Of a stretch of DNA of 64,000 nucleotides, positions 18,757-28,386 are shown in pieces; position 1 is the first letter of the stretch, and every line of letters starts with the position of its first letter. Position numbers and translations under genes: made by a program. Origin of the DNA: Sulfuricella sp. (GTDB lineage: Bacteria; Pseudomonadota; Gammaproteobacteria; Burkholderiales; Sulfuricellaceae); contig JAQTMN010000005.1 of assembly GCA_028714315.1 (NCBI GenBank), positions 1-64,000 of the forward strand, written 5' to 3'. The notes below the pieces were generated by a model. It saw only the letters and a program-made list of their open reading frames with translations, ran no database searches and had not been told where the DNA came from.

Positions 18757-20871
18757 CTAACCCTTCACCCGCGCGATCCTCACCACTTCCTGGATCTTCC
18801 GCAGGCTGCGCATCACGTTGGCGAGATGCACCCGATTTTCCACTTGCAGGGTGAAGTTCATGGTGGTGTAGGCGCTGCCGTCCACCTCTTCCATGCTGAC
18901 GTTGTCGATGTTCGAGCCGGCGTCGGCGATGGCGGCGGCAACCTTGGCCAGCACCCCGCGCTGGTTCGCCACCACCAGCTTGATGTTGACGTCGAAGGCT
19001 TTTTTCGGCGCTTCGGGGTCCCACTCCACGTCCAGCCATTTTTCGGTGTCGGCGCGGCTCTTGGCGATGATCGGGCAATCGTGGGTGTGGATGACCAGGC
19101 CCTGGCCCTTCTTGATGAAGCCGATGATCGGGTCGCCGGGAATCGGCTGGCAGCAGCGGGCGAATTGCACCGCCATGCCCTCGGTGCCACGGATGGTGAT
19201 CGGGCCCAGCGTGACGTGCTTGCGCTCGTCGCCCTCGTTCAGCGCCAGCAGCTGGCGCGCGACCACCAGGTTGAGCCGCTTGCCCAAGCCGATGTCGGCC
19301 AGGATTTCCTGTTTGCTCTTGCCGCTGATTTCGCGCAGCAGCCGCTCCCATTGCGCTTCGCCGATTTCCACCGGGCTGGTGCCGTGAGCCCGCAGCGCCT
19401 GGTTGAGCAGGCGTTCGCCAAGCACCGCGGATTCGTCGTACTGCATGGTCTTGAGGAAATGGCGGATGTGCGAGCGCGCCTTGCCGGTGATAACGTAATT
19501 GAGCCAGGACGGGTTGGGCTTGGCGTGGCCGGCGGTGACGATTTCCACCTGGTCGCCGTTCCTGAGCTCGGTCCGCAGCGGCATCAGCTCGTGGTTGATC
19601 TTCACCGCGACGCAGCGGTTGCCGACGTCGGTGTGCACGCCGTAGGCGAAATCCACCGCGGTGGCGCCGCGCGGCAGGGCCATGATCTTGCCCTTGGGGG
19701 TGAACACGTAGACCTCGTCGGGAAACAGGTCCACCTTGATATGTTCCAGGAATTCGGTGGCGTCGCCGCTCTCGGACTGGATTTCCAGCAGGCTTTGCAG
19801 CCACTGGTGGGTTTTCTGCTGCAGCTCGTTGATGCCGGCATCGCCACTCTTGTATAGCCAGTGCGAGGCGACCCCGGCTTCGGCGATCTTGTGCATGTCC
19901 ACGCTGCGGATCTGGATCTCGATCGGCGTGCCGAACGGCCCGAACAGCGTGGTGTGCAGCGACTGGTAGCCGTTCGCCTTGGGTATGGCGATGTAGTCCT
20001 TGAACTTGCCGGGGATCGGCTTGTAGAGCTGGTGCAGCGTGCCGAGGGCGAGGTAGCAGGTGGGCACGTCCTTGACGATGACACGGAAGCCGTAGATGTC
20101 GAACACCTCGGAAAAGGTCAGCGACTTTTCCGTCATTTTCCTGTAAATGCTGTACAGATGCTTTTCGCGGCCGGACACCGTGGCATCGATCTTGCAATCC
20201 TTGAGCTTCTGCTTGATCGCCTCCAGCACTTTGCCGATCACCTCGCGCCGGTTGCCGCGCGCGGCCTTGACCGCCTTGGCCAGCACTTCGTAGCGGTTGG
20301 GATGGAGATGGCTGAAACCGAGATCCTCCAGTTCGCCATAAACGTTGTTCAGCCCCAGCCGGTTGGCGATCGGCGCGTAAATCTCCAGGGTTTCGCGCGC
20401 GATGCGGGCGCGCTTTTCCGGCGCCATCGCGCCGAGCGTGCGCATGTTGTGCAGGCGGTCGGCGAGCTTGATCAGGATGACGCGCACGTCGCGCGCCATC
20501 GCCAGCAGCATCTTGCGGAAATTTTCAGCCTGGGCGTGGGCCTCGGTCTGGAACTCGATCCGGTCGAGCTTGGAAACGCCGTCCACCAGATCGGCCACCG
20601 CCTTGCCGAATTTTTCGGCGATCTGTTCCTTGGTGATGGCGGTGTCTTCCATCACGTCGTGCAGCAACGCGCCCATCAGCGCCTGCGCGTCGAGATGCCA
20701 TGCCGCCAGGATGCAGGCCACCGCCAGCGGATGGGAGATGTACGGCTCGCCGCTGACCCGGAACTGGCCGGCATGGGCGGACTCGCTGAAGCGGTAGGCC
20801 GCTTCGAGGGGAGCGACGTCTTCCGGCTTGAGGTAGGTGAGTAGGGAGGAGAGTTCCGAGAATTCGGGCAT
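18757..20871 (-). CDS. spoT: Bifunctional (p)ppGpp synthetase/hydrolase
   Basis: HD, synthetase, TGS and ACT regions; HDVMEDTAITKEQI; next to rpoZ-gmk. Confidence 0.95.
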   Translation of the reverse strand: MPEFSELSSLLTYLKPEDVAPLEAAYRFSESAHAGQFRVSGEPYISHPLAVACILAAWHLDAQALMGALLHDVMEDTAITKEQIAEKFGKAVADLVDGVSKLDRIEFQTEAHAQAENFRKMLLAMARDVRVILIKLADRLHNMRTLGAMAPEKRARIARETLEIYAPIANRLGLNNVYGELEDLGFSHLHPNRYEVLAKAVKAARGNRREVIGKVLEAIKQKLKDCKIDATVSGREKHLYSIYRKMTEKSLTFSEVFDIYGFRVIVKDVPTCYLALGTLHQLYKPIPGKFKDYIAIPKANGYQSLHTTLFGPFGTPIEIQIRSVDMHKIAEAGVASHWLYKSGDAGINELQQKTHQWLQSLLEIQSESGDATEFLEHIKVDLFPDEVYVFTPKGKIMALPRGATAVDFAYGVHTDVGNRCVAVKINHELMPLRTELRNGDQVEIVTAGHAKPNPSWLNYVITGKARSHIRHFLKTMQYDESAVLGERLLNQALRAHGTSPVEIGEAQWERLLREISGKSKQEILADIGLGKRLNLVVARQLLALNEGDERKHVTLGPITIRGTEGMAVQFARCCQPIPGDPIIGFIKKGQGLVIHTHDCPIIAKSRADTEKWLDVEWDPEAPKKAFDVNIKLVVANQRGVLAKVAAAIADAGSNIDNVSMEEVDGSAYTTMNFTLQVENRVHLANVMRSLRKIQEVVRIARVKG

Positions 20872-20880
20872 GGGCAGCCG

Positions 20881-20956
20881 TCAGTGATCAGTAATCAGTA
20901 ATCAGTAAATCAGACCAGTCCAAAAACTGACGACTGAAGGCTGATGACTGATAACT
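20881..20956. repeat. Heptamer-period foldback TCAGTGA TCAGTAA TCAGTAA TCAGTAAA ... ACTGACG ACTGAAG GCTGATG ACTGATA
   Basis: Direct reading of both arms. Confidence 0.85.
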
Positions 20957-20961
20957 CACAA

Positions 20962-21168
20962 TCAGGCTTGCCCGCGGTTGAGCACTTCCAGGCCGACCTT
21001 GCCCTGGGCGATTTCGCGCAGTGCGATCACGGTCGGCTTGTCGCGGTTGGGCTCCACCATCGGGGTGCCGCCCTGCGCGATCTGGCGGGCGCGGACAGTG
21101 GCTACCAGAGCCAGCTCGAACCGGTTGGTAATGGTTTTCATGCAGTCGTCTACGGTAATGCGTGCCAT
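20962..21168 (-). CDS. rpoZ: RNA polymerase omega subunit
   Basis: [30 protein letters not shown]. Confidence 0.96.
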   Translation of the reverse strand: MARITVDDCMKTITNRFELALVATVRARQIAQGGTPMVEPNRDKPTVIALREIAQGKVGLEVLNRGQA

Positions 21169-21190
21169 GTCGTTTCCTTAAATTTGCGGG

Positions 21191-21802
21191 TTATTTCAGT
21201 TTGGCGATCAATTCGGCGTACTGGCTGAGCTGCCGCTCGGCTTTCAGCCGCTGCGCGCGGGTGACGGCGACCAGATCCTGCAGCGCCGTTTCAAAGACAT
21301 CGTTAATTATAACATAATCAAACTCTTCCACGTGGCTCGCATCCTCGCGCGCGGCGGCGACGCGGCGCGCGATCACCTCGTCGGAATCCTGGCCGCGCCC
21401 CTTGAGCCGCGCCAGCAGCGCTTCGAGCGAAGGCGGCAGGATGAATATCCCGATCGCCTGGGGAAAGAGTTTCCTCACCTGGGCCGCGCCCTGCCAGTCG
21501 ATCTCGAGCAGGACGTCGGCGCCGGCGCGCATCGCGCCCTCGATCCAGGACTGCGAGGTGCCGTAGCGGTTGCCGTAGACCAGGGCGCTTTCCAGAAAAT
21601 CGCCGCGTTCGAGCATTTCCAGGAAAACCGTTTCGGCGACAAAATGATAATCCTTGCCGTCCGCCTCGCCCGGACGCGGCGATCGGGTGGTGTACGAAAT
21701 CGACAGCTTCAGCTGGCTGTCGCGTTCCAGCAACGCCCGTACCAGGCTGGTCTTGCCGGCGCCGGAAGGGGCGGTGACGATGAATAGATTTCCGCTTGCC
21801 AT
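21191..21802 (-). CDS. gmk: Guanylate kinase
   Basis: LFIVTAPSGAGKTSLVRALLERD. Confidence 0.96.
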   Translation of the reverse strand: MASGNLFIVTAPSGAGKTSLVRALLERDSQLKLSISYTTRSPRPGEADGKDYHFVAETVFLEMLERGDFLESALVYGNRYGTSQSWIEGAMRAGADVLLEIDWQGAAQVRKLFPQAIGIFILPPSLEALLARLKGRGQDSDEVIARRVAAAREDASHVEEFDYVIINDVFETALQDLVAVTRAQRLKAERQLSQYAELIAKLK

Positions 21803-21820
21803 GATCAATCCCGTTAATTA

Positions 21821-21883
21821 GGTGAGGCGGAAAAACGAGCGGCAGATTTGCTTTTCCTCACCCCTCCCGCCTCACTCCTCACC
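21821..21883. repeat. Heptamer array CCTCACC CCTCCCG CCTCACT CCTCACC with one complementary GGTGAGG
   Basis: 21821-21827 and 21856-21883. Confidence 0.75.
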
Positions 21884-21885
21884 GA

Positions 21886-22752
21886 TTATTCGATATTTTG
21901 AATCTGCTCCCGCATCTGCTCGATCAGCACCTTCAGCTCCATCGCCGTCTGCGACACCTCGGCCGCGACCGATTTCGAGCCCAGGGTGTTGGCTTCGCGG
22001 TTGAATTCCTGCATCAGGAAATCCAGCCGCTTGCCCGCCGCGCCGCCTTTTTCGAGGATGCGGCGCAACTCGGCAAGATGGGTCTGAAGCCGGGACAGCT
22101 CCTCGTCCACGTCGATTTTCTGGGCGAACAGCGCGACTTCCTGGCGAATGCGGTCTTCGTCCCCCGCCGCCATGACTTCCCGGAGGCGTGCGGCAAGTTT
22201 TTCGCGGTAGGCGGCGACCAGGCGCGGAATGTGCGGCAGCACGCCCGCCACGAGCGAATCCATCTGGCCGGAACGCTCCTGCAGGAAGGTTTTCAGCTTG
22301 TCACCCTCGCGCCGGCGCGAGGCGGCAAGCTCGTCGAGGCCCTTGCGCAGCAGGCCGAGACAGGCGCCATGCAGGCTCTCGACATCGACGCTGTCGCCTT
22401 CGATCATGCCCGGCCAGCGCAGCAGGTCGGCCACCCCCAGCGGCCGGCCGTCGGGCAGCAGCGCCTGGGCGGTGCGGCCGAGCTGCGCCAACTGCCCCGC
22501 CAGCGCGGCGTTGAGCCGCAGCGGCGCCTGCCCGGCGGCGCGGACGGTGAAGTTGAGCCGGCATTCCACCTTGCCGCGGCTCAGAACGGCGCCGATCTGT
22601 TCGCGCAGGGCAGGTTCGAGCGCGCGGAACGCCTCATCCAGGCGGAACTGGATTTCCAGGTAACGCGAGTTGATGGTGCGCAATTCCAGGCTGAGCGAGC
22701 CCTGCTCGACTTCCTGCACCACTGCGGCGAATCCGGTCATGCTGTAAATCAT
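21886..22752 (-). CDS. yicC: YicC family endoribonuclease-like protein
   Basis: MIYSMTGFA...; RLDFLMQEFNREANTLGSKS. Confidence 0.94.
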   Translation of the reverse strand: MIYSMTGFAAVVQEVEQGSLSLELRTINSRYLEIQFRLDEAFRALEPALREQIGAVLSRGKVECRLNFTVRAAGQAPLRLNAALAGQLAQLGRTAQALLPDGRPLGVADLLRWPGMIEGDSVDVESLHGACLGLLRKGLDELAASRRREGDKLKTFLQERSGQMDSLVAGVLPHIPRLVAAYREKLAARLREVMAAGDEDRIRQEVALFAQKIDVDEELSRLQTHLAELRRILEKGGAAGKRLDFLMQEFNREANTLGSKSVAAEVSQTAMELKVLIEQMREQIQNIE

Positions 22753-22852
22753 GGAAATCGGTTTCCTGTCTCTCCGGCTTCGCCGGCTTGGGCTTTACTT
22801 TATCCAGCCAAATCAGAATAATGCAAAAGTTGACAATCATACAGACGGCGCG

Positions 22853-23809
22853 ATGGCCTCACAACCTAATCAGGCGCTCCCTTGCGGCTATCAGCTGCTC
22901 AATTACCGCATCGAAAAACAGCTCAGCGCCGGCGGCTTCAGCCTGGTCTACCTGGCCATGGATGAAAACGACATGCCGGTGGTGATCAAGGAATTCCTGC
23001 CCAACGCCCTGGTGCTGCGCGAGGCGGGTTCCCTGGTGCAGGCCACCTCGGCGGAAAACCTCAACCTATTCCGCTACGGGATGAAATGCTTTTTCGAGGA
23101 AGGCCTGGCCCTCGCGAAAATCGCCCATCCCAATGTGGTGCGGGTGACCAATTTCTTCCGCGCCAACGAGACCGTCTACATGGTGATGCAGTACGAGCGC
23201 GGCCGCACCCTGCAGGACTATATCCTGCACCGCAAGAAAGAGATCAAGGAAAACTTCATCCGGCGCATTTTCGCCGAACTGCTCGGCGGACTGCGCGAGG
23301 TCCACGCCCACAAGATCCTGCATCTCGACATCAAGCCTTCGAACATCTACATCCGCCTGGACGGCTCGCCGCTCCTGATCGATTTCGGCGCGGCAAGGCA
23401 AACCCTCACCCAGGAAAAGACCAGCCTCAACCCGATGTACACGCCGGGCTTCGCCGCGCCCGAGCAGTACAGCCACGACCGCGACAAACTCGGACCCTGG
23501 ACGGACATCTACGGCGTCGGCGCCAGCATGTTCGCCTGCCTGTTCGGCTTCGCACCGCAGGCCGCCAATCTGCGTCTGGTAGACGACAAGCAGGAATCGG
23601 TCAAAAAAATCTGGACCGGCCATTATTCCGACCATCTGCTCGAACTGATCGACTGGTGCCTGAAGCTCGACCCGCTGCAACGGCCGCAAAGCGTGTTCGC
23701 TGTGCAAAAGGCGCTGCTGGAAAACGCAGCGGACCCGGAAACCCAGAAAAAACCCTCGCTGTTGAACAGCCTCCGCAACAAATTCAGCAAAACCACGGGT
23801 GCACGGTGA
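22853..23809 (+). CDS. Serine/threonine protein kinase
   Basis: YRIEKQLSAGGFSLVYLAMDENDMPVVIKEF, ILHLDIKPSNIYI, LIDFGAAR. Confidence 0.92.
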   Translation: MASQPNQALPCGYQLLNYRIEKQLSAGGFSLVYLAMDENDMPVVIKEFLPNALVLREAGSLVQATSAENLNLFRYGMKCFFEEGLALAKIAHPNVVRVTNFFRANETVYMVMQYERGRTLQDYILHRKKEIKENFIRRIFAELLGGLREVHAHKILHLDIKPSNIYIRLDGSPLLIDFGAARQTLTQEKTSLNPMYTPGFAAPEQYSHDRDKLGPWTDIYGVGASMFACLFGFAPQAANLRLVDDKQESVKKIWTGHYSDHLLELIDWCLKLDPLQRPQSVFAVQKALLENAADPETQKKPSLLNSLRNKFSKTTGAR

Positions 23810-24723
23810 AATTCTCGATTTTTCAATCCAGCCGCCAGGGCGGCCGCAAGTACAACCAGGACCGCCTGGCCTATTCCTACAGCCGCGACACGCTCCTGAT
23901 GGTGGTCGCCGACGGCATGGGCGGGCATTTCCACGGTGAAATCGCCTCGCAGATCGTCGTCCAGTTCCTGGTGGATAACTTCCAGAAACAGGCCACCCCC
24001 GCGCTGCAAGACCCGTTCCGCTTCCTGCTCGAGGCCATCGGCCAGGCCCACGAAGCGATCGGCGATTACGTCCTGGCGCACGGCCTGCGGGACCATCCCC
24101 GCACCACCTGCATCGCCTGCGTGGTGCAGGGCGGCAGCGCTTATTGGGCGCATGTCGGCGACACCCGCCTCTACCTGTTCCGCAACGGCAAGCTGGTCAT
24201 GCGCACGCGCGACCACTCTCTGGTGCAGCAGATGTTCGAGCGGGGTCAAATCAGCGAAGATCAAATGACCACGCACCCCGACCGCAACAAAATCTACAAC
24301 TGCCTCGGCGGGCCGATTCCGCCCGACATCGAATTGTCGCGCAAGACGCCGCTGCGCGAGGGGGATACCCTGCTGCTCTGTTCCGACGGGCTGTGGAGCC
24401 TGCTCTCGGCCAGCGAAATCGCCTCGATTCTCGACACCTACCCGATCACTACGGCGGTGCCCGAACTGCTCGACCATGCCGAACTGCGCGGCGGCGAGGA
24501 AGGCGACAACCTGAGCGCGATCGGCATGCGCTGGGGCGACGAGAGCGAAGTGTTCAACCCGCGCTCGATCTCCACCGCCACCATGCCGCTCGATTCCTTC
24601 ACCGTGGAACTCGACGCCTTCGACATGGCCCAAGGCAAGCACGGGGAAATGGAAGTGTCGGAAGCGGACATCGAACGCGCCATCGCCGAAATCCAAACCG
24701 CGATCCGAAAATACTCCAAGTGA
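23806..24723 (+). CDS. PP2C family protein phosphatase
   Basis: YNQDRLAYSYSRDTLLMVVADGMGGHFHGEIAS; GTGA overlap with kinase. Confidence 0.93.
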   Translation: MKFSIFQSSRQGGRKYNQDRLAYSYSRDTLLMVVADGMGGHFHGEIASQIVVQFLVDNFQKQATPALQDPFRFLLEAIGQAHEAIGDYVLAHGLRDHPRTTCIACVVQGGSAYWAHVGDTRLYLFRNGKLVMRTRDHSLVQQMFERGQISEDQMTTHPDRNKIYNCLGGPIPPDIELSRKTPLREGDTLLLCSDGLWSLLSASEIASILDTYPITTAVPELLDHAELRGGEEGDNLSAIGMRWGDESEVFNPRSISTATMPLDSFTVELDAFDMAQGKHGEMEVSEADIERAIAEIQTAIRKYSK

Positions 24724-24807
24724 GCCGGTAGCTTGTAGTCCGGTTGAGCGCAAAGCGCGCACTGCTTTTGCCACAAGCAACCCGCTACAAGCCACAAGCT
24801 AAAAGCT
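24723..24807. repeat. Heptamer-period foldback AGCCGGT AGCTTGT ... ACAAGCC ACAAGCT AAAAGCT
   Basis: Direct reading. Confidence 0.8.
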
Positions 24808-24842
24808 ATAATGGCGAACTTTCTTTGAACCCGAGGACTCCC

Positions 24843-25562
24843 ATGCGGCCCAGCCAGCGCAATCCCGACCAGCTCCGCGATATCGCCATCACCCGCAATT
24901 ACACCAAACACGCCGAAGGCTCGGTATTGATCGAGTGCGGCCACACCAAGGTGATCTGCACCGCCAGCATCGACGAAAAAGTGCCGCCGTTCCTGCGCGG
25001 CAAGGGCCAGGGCTGGACCACCGCCGAATACGGCATGCTGCCCCGCTCCACCAATACCCGCATCGACCGCGAAGCCGCCCGCGGCAAGCAGACCGGCCGC
25101 ACCCAGGAAATCCAGCGCCTGATCGGCCGCTCCCTGCGCGCGGTGGTGGACCTGAAAGCGCTGGGCGAGCGCACCATCCAGATCGACTGCGACGTGATCC
25201 AGGCCGACGGCGGCACCCGCACCGCCGGCATTACCGGCGCCTATGTCGCGCTGCACGACGCCGTTTCGTTCCTGCTCAAGGAAGGCAAGCTGCAGACCTC
25301 GCCGCTGCGCGACTTCGTCGCCGCGGTCTCGGTCGGCGTCTACCAAGGCATGCCAGTGCTGGACCTCGACTACGCCGAGGATTCCGACTGCGACACCGAC
25401 ATGAATGTGGTGATGACCGGCAGCGGCGGCTTCGTCGAAATCCAGGGCACCGCGGAAGGCGCGCCGTTCTCGCGCAGCGAAATGGACGCCATGCTGAATC
25501 TGGCGCAAAGCGGAATTGCGCAGCTGGTTGCGAAGCAGAAAGCAGCGCTTGAGAGCTGGTAG
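24843..25562 (+). CDS. rph: Ribonuclease PH
   Basis: [42 protein letters not shown]. Confidence 0.96.
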   Translation: MRPSQRNPDQLRDIAITRNYTKHAEGSVLIECGHTKVICTASIDEKVPPFLRGKGQGWTTAEYGMLPRSTNTRIDREAARGKQTGRTQEIQRLIGRSLRAVVDLKALGERTIQIDCDVIQADGGTRTAGITGAYVALHDAVSFLLKEGKLQTSPLRDFVAAVSVGVYQGMPVLDLDYAEDSDCDTDMNVVMTGSGGFVEIQGTAEGAPFSRSEMDAMLNLAQSGIAQLVAKQKAALESW

Positions 25563-25645
25563 CCAGTAGGCGGTAGCTGGTAGCAAAAACCGCCTGCTTC
25601 GCGGGCGGCAACCAGCTACAAGCTACCAGCCACAAGCTACCAGCT
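25554..25645. repeat. Heptamer-period foldback (AGCTGGT)x4 ... (ACCAGCT)x5
   Basis: AGCTGGT AGCCAGT AGGCGGT AGCTGGT (25554-25581); ACCAGCT ACAAGCT ACCAGCC ACAAGCT ACCAGCT (25611-25645). Confidence 0.93.
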
Positions 25646-25665
25646 AACATAAGGATTCTAAAACC

Positions 25666-26256
25666 ATGAAAAAACTCGTCATCGCTTCCAACAACGCCGG
25701 CAAGCTGCGCGAAATCGGCGCCATCCTCGAACCGCTGGATTTCGAAGTCCTGCCGCAGTCGGCGTTCAACATTCCGGAAGCGGAAGAACCTTACTGCACC
25801 TTCATCGAGAATTGCCTGACCAAGGCGCGCCACGCCTCGGCGCACTCCGGCCTGCCCGCCCTGGCGGACGACTCCGGGATCTGCGTCGATGCGCTGAACG
25901 GCGCGCCCGGCGTGTATTCCGCCCGCTTCGCCGGCGAGCCGAAATCGGACGAGCGCAACAACCAGAAGCTGATCGAGCTGCTGCAGGGCCACGCCAACCG
26001 CAAGGCGCATTACTACTGCGTGATGGTGCTGGTGCGCTGGCCGGAAGACCCGCAGCCGATCATCGCCGAAGGCGCGATGTACGGCGAGATCATCGACACC
26101 CCGCGCGGCGATGGCGGTTTCGGCTACGATCCTTATTTTCTCTTGCCCGAATACGGCCAGACCGGCGCCGAAATCCCAATGGAGCTAAAAAACAAGATCA
26201 GCCATCGCGGCAAGGCGCTGGCGACATTGGTGGAGAAGCTCAAAGGTGCCTGGTAG
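25666..26256 (+). CDS. rdgB: XTP/dITP diphosphatase (RdgB/HAM1)
   Basis: KLVIASNNAGKLREI; LADDSGICVDALNGAPGVYSARFAG. Confidence 0.96.
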   Translation: MKKLVIASNNAGKLREIGAILEPLDFEVLPQSAFNIPEAEEPYCTFIENCLTKARHASAHSGLPALADDSGICVDALNGAPGVYSARFAGEPKSDERNNQKLIELLQGHANRKAHYYCVMVLVRWPEDPQPIIAEGAMYGEIIDTPRGDGGFGYDPYFLLPEYGQTGAEIPMELKNKISHRGKALATLVEKLKGAW

Positions 26257-26434
26257 GAGCGGCCTCCCGGCCGCGAACCAGCCTATCGGTCATGGCGAAT
26301 TGCCGTCCCGATCAAGAAACGGCAATTCGCCATGACCGATTCCCTCTCCCCTAACCCTCTCCCACAAGCGGGCGAGGGGGGCGAGGACTCGCTGCGCGAG
26401 TTTCGCTCTATAGCGGCCGGGAGGCCGCTCCTAC
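26253..26434. repeat. Nested composite: REPIN-like arms enclosing a 21-bp perfect inverted repeat and an AGEG element
   Basis: Outer arms 26253-26275 / 26413-26434; inner IR 26286-26306 / 26319-26339; AGEG copy 26341-26406. Confidence 0.85.
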
Positions 26435-27567
26435 AGCCGCCGCTGTCGCTCTACATTCACCTGCCCTGGTGCGTGCGCAAGTGCCCCTACTGCGACTTCA
26501 GCTCGTTCGAATCGCGCGACGGCCTGCCGGAGCAGGACTATGTCGCGGCGCTGATCAAGGATCTGGAAACCGCGCTGCCCCAGGTCTGGGGCCGCAAGGT
26601 GACGAGCATCTTCATCGGCGGCGGCACGCCCAGCCTGTTCTCGGCGCGGGCGATTGACGCGCTGCTGACCCAGGCGCGCACCCTGCTGCCGGTCGAAGCG
26701 CATGCCGAAATCACGCTGGAAGCCAATCCCGGCACCGCCGAAGCGCAGAAGTTCGCCGATTTCCGCGCCGCCGGGGTAAACCGCCTGTCGCTCGGCATCC
26801 AGAGCTTCAACCCGCGCCATTTGCGGGCGCTGGGGCGCATCCACGACGACGTCGAAGCGCGCCGGGCGATCGAACTGGCCCAGCGCCATTTCGACAATAT
26901 CAACCTCGACCTGATGTACGCCCTGCCGGGGCAAAGCATGGACGAGGCTTTGGCCGACATCCGCGCGGCCATCGCTTTCACACCGCAGCATCTTTCCGCC
27001 TACCATCTCACGCTGGAACCGAACACGGCTTTTTACCATAAACCGCCCACGCTGCCCGACGACGACACCTCGGCCGCCATGCAGGAAGCGATCGAGGCCG
27101 AGCTGGCCGCGGCCGGCTACGAGCACTACGAAACTTCGGCCTTCGCGCAAAAGCATCGGCGCTGCAAACACAACCTCAACTACTGGGCATTCGGCGATTA
27201 CCTCGGGCTGGGCGCGGCGGCGCACGGCAAGCTCACCTTTCACGACCGCGTCCTGCGCCAGGTGCGCCACCGCAATCCGCAAACCTACATGGAACGCGCC
27301 CTGGCCGGCTACGCGCTGGAAGAGGCGCACGACGTTGCCGCCGCCGAGCTGCCGTTCGAATTCATGATGAACGCCTTGCGCCTCACCGAAGGCTTCCCCG
27401 CTGCCCTGTTTTCCGCCCGCACCGGCCTGCCGCTGACCGCCATGCAGCCTGCGCTGGACGAAGCCGTGCGGCGCGGACTGATCGAGCGCGATGCGCTGCA
27501 CATCCGCCCGACCCTGCTGGGACGGCGTTTTCTCAACGACCTGCTGCAAATCTTTTTGCCCGTATAA
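26332..27567 (+). CDS. hemW: HemW-like radical SAM protein
   Basis: LYIHLPWCVRKCPYCDFSSFE; only ATG is inside the repeat. Confidence 0.92.
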   Translation: MTDSLSPNPLPQAGEGGEDSLREFRSIAAGRPLLQPPLSLYIHLPWCVRKCPYCDFSSFESRDGLPEQDYVAALIKDLETALPQVWGRKVTSIFIGGGTPSLFSARAIDALLTQARTLLPVEAHAEITLEANPGTAEAQKFADFRAAGVNRLSLGIQSFNPRHLRALGRIHDDVEARRAIELAQRHFDNINLDLMYALPGQSMDEALADIRAAIAFTPQHLSAYHLTLEPNTAFYHKPPTLPDDDTSAAMQEAIEAELAAAGYEHYETSAFAQKHRRCKHNLNYWAFGDYLGLGAAAHGKLTFHDRVLRQVRHRNPQTYMERALAGYALEEAHDVAAAELPFEFMMNALRLTEGFPAALFSARTGLPLTAMQPALDEAVRRGLIERDALHIRPTLLGRRFLNDLLQIFLPV

Positions 27568-27650
27568 CATTTACGACATCGATAACAGGCGTGGGAAACG
27601 CACATCATATCGATTATAATTTCAGCATCTCCACGAACAAGGAGCATGAC

Positions 27651-27857
27651 ATGCACGCAGTCACCGTCTCTCCCAAATTTCAGGTCGTCATTCCCCAGGT
27701 AGTGCGGGAACTCCTGCACCTGGAAGCAGGACAGAAAATGCAGGTGATCGCCTATGAAAACCGCATCGAGCTGATCCCGCTGCAATCCCCCGCCCAGTTG
27801 AGAGGCTTCCTCAAGGGGATAGACACCACAGTCATGCGTGAGGACGACCGCGCATGA
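27651..27857 (+). CDS. vapB: AbrB/VapB-type antitoxin
   Basis: MHAVTVSPKFQVVIPQVVRELLHLEAGQKMQVI. Confidence 0.88.
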   Translation: MHAVTVSPKFQVVIPQVVRELLHLEAGQKMQVIAYENRIELIPLQSPAQLRGFLKGIDTTVMREDDRA

Positions 27858-28231
27858 ATGTCGTGGACTCATGCGGATGGCTGGAATATTTCGCCGACGG
27901 CACGAACGCGGATTTCTTCGCACCGGCCATCGAGGACATGGCGACTCTCGTCGTGGCAACGGTCAGCCTGTTCGAAGTGTTCAAGCGCATCCTGCAGCAG
28001 CGCACGGAAAACGAAGCGCTACGCGCCGTAGCGGTCATGCAGCAAGGGCATGTGGTAGCGCTGGACGCCACCATCGCACTGTCGGCGGCGCGGTTGTCCT
28101 TCGACCTCAAACTGCCGACGGCCGACAGCCAGATACTCGCAACCGCCCGCGCCAACAACGCGGTCTTGTGGACACAGGACGAGGATTTCGAAAACATTCC
28201 CGGGGTGCGCTACATCCGAAAAAACGGGTAA
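27854..28231 (+). CDS. vapC: PIN-domain toxin VapC
   Basis: VVDSCGWLEYF...LPTADSQILATARANNAVLWTQDEDF; ATGA overlap. Confidence 0.9.
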   Translation: MNVVDSCGWLEYFADGTNADFFAPAIEDMATLVVATVSLFEVFKRILQQRTENEALRAVAVMQQGHVVALDATIALSAARLSFDLKLPTADSQILATARANNAVLWTQDEDFENIPGVRYIRKNG

Positions 28232-28253
28232 TCGTTTTTTTCCGTAAAACCCC

Positions 28254-28362
28254 GCCACAGAGAACACAGAGACGATGGGGGCTCCAATACCCAGTTATGG
28301 GTGGATGCAATAACACCGACAACCCATTTGTTTTTCTTTGTGCACTCTGTGTTCTCTGTGGC
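28254..28362. repeat. Nonamer-period foldback CCACAGAGA ACACAGAGA ... CACTCTGTG TTCTCTGTG GC
   Basis: Direct reading of arms 28254-28272 and 28338-28362. Confidence 0.85.
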
Positions 28363-28386
28363 TAAATTGCTTTTTTAGGTTTACCC

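Noticed and set aside
25554-25645. Short regularly spaced repeats as a CRISPR array
   Set aside because: Units are 7 nt, contiguous, without unique spacers; no cas genes.
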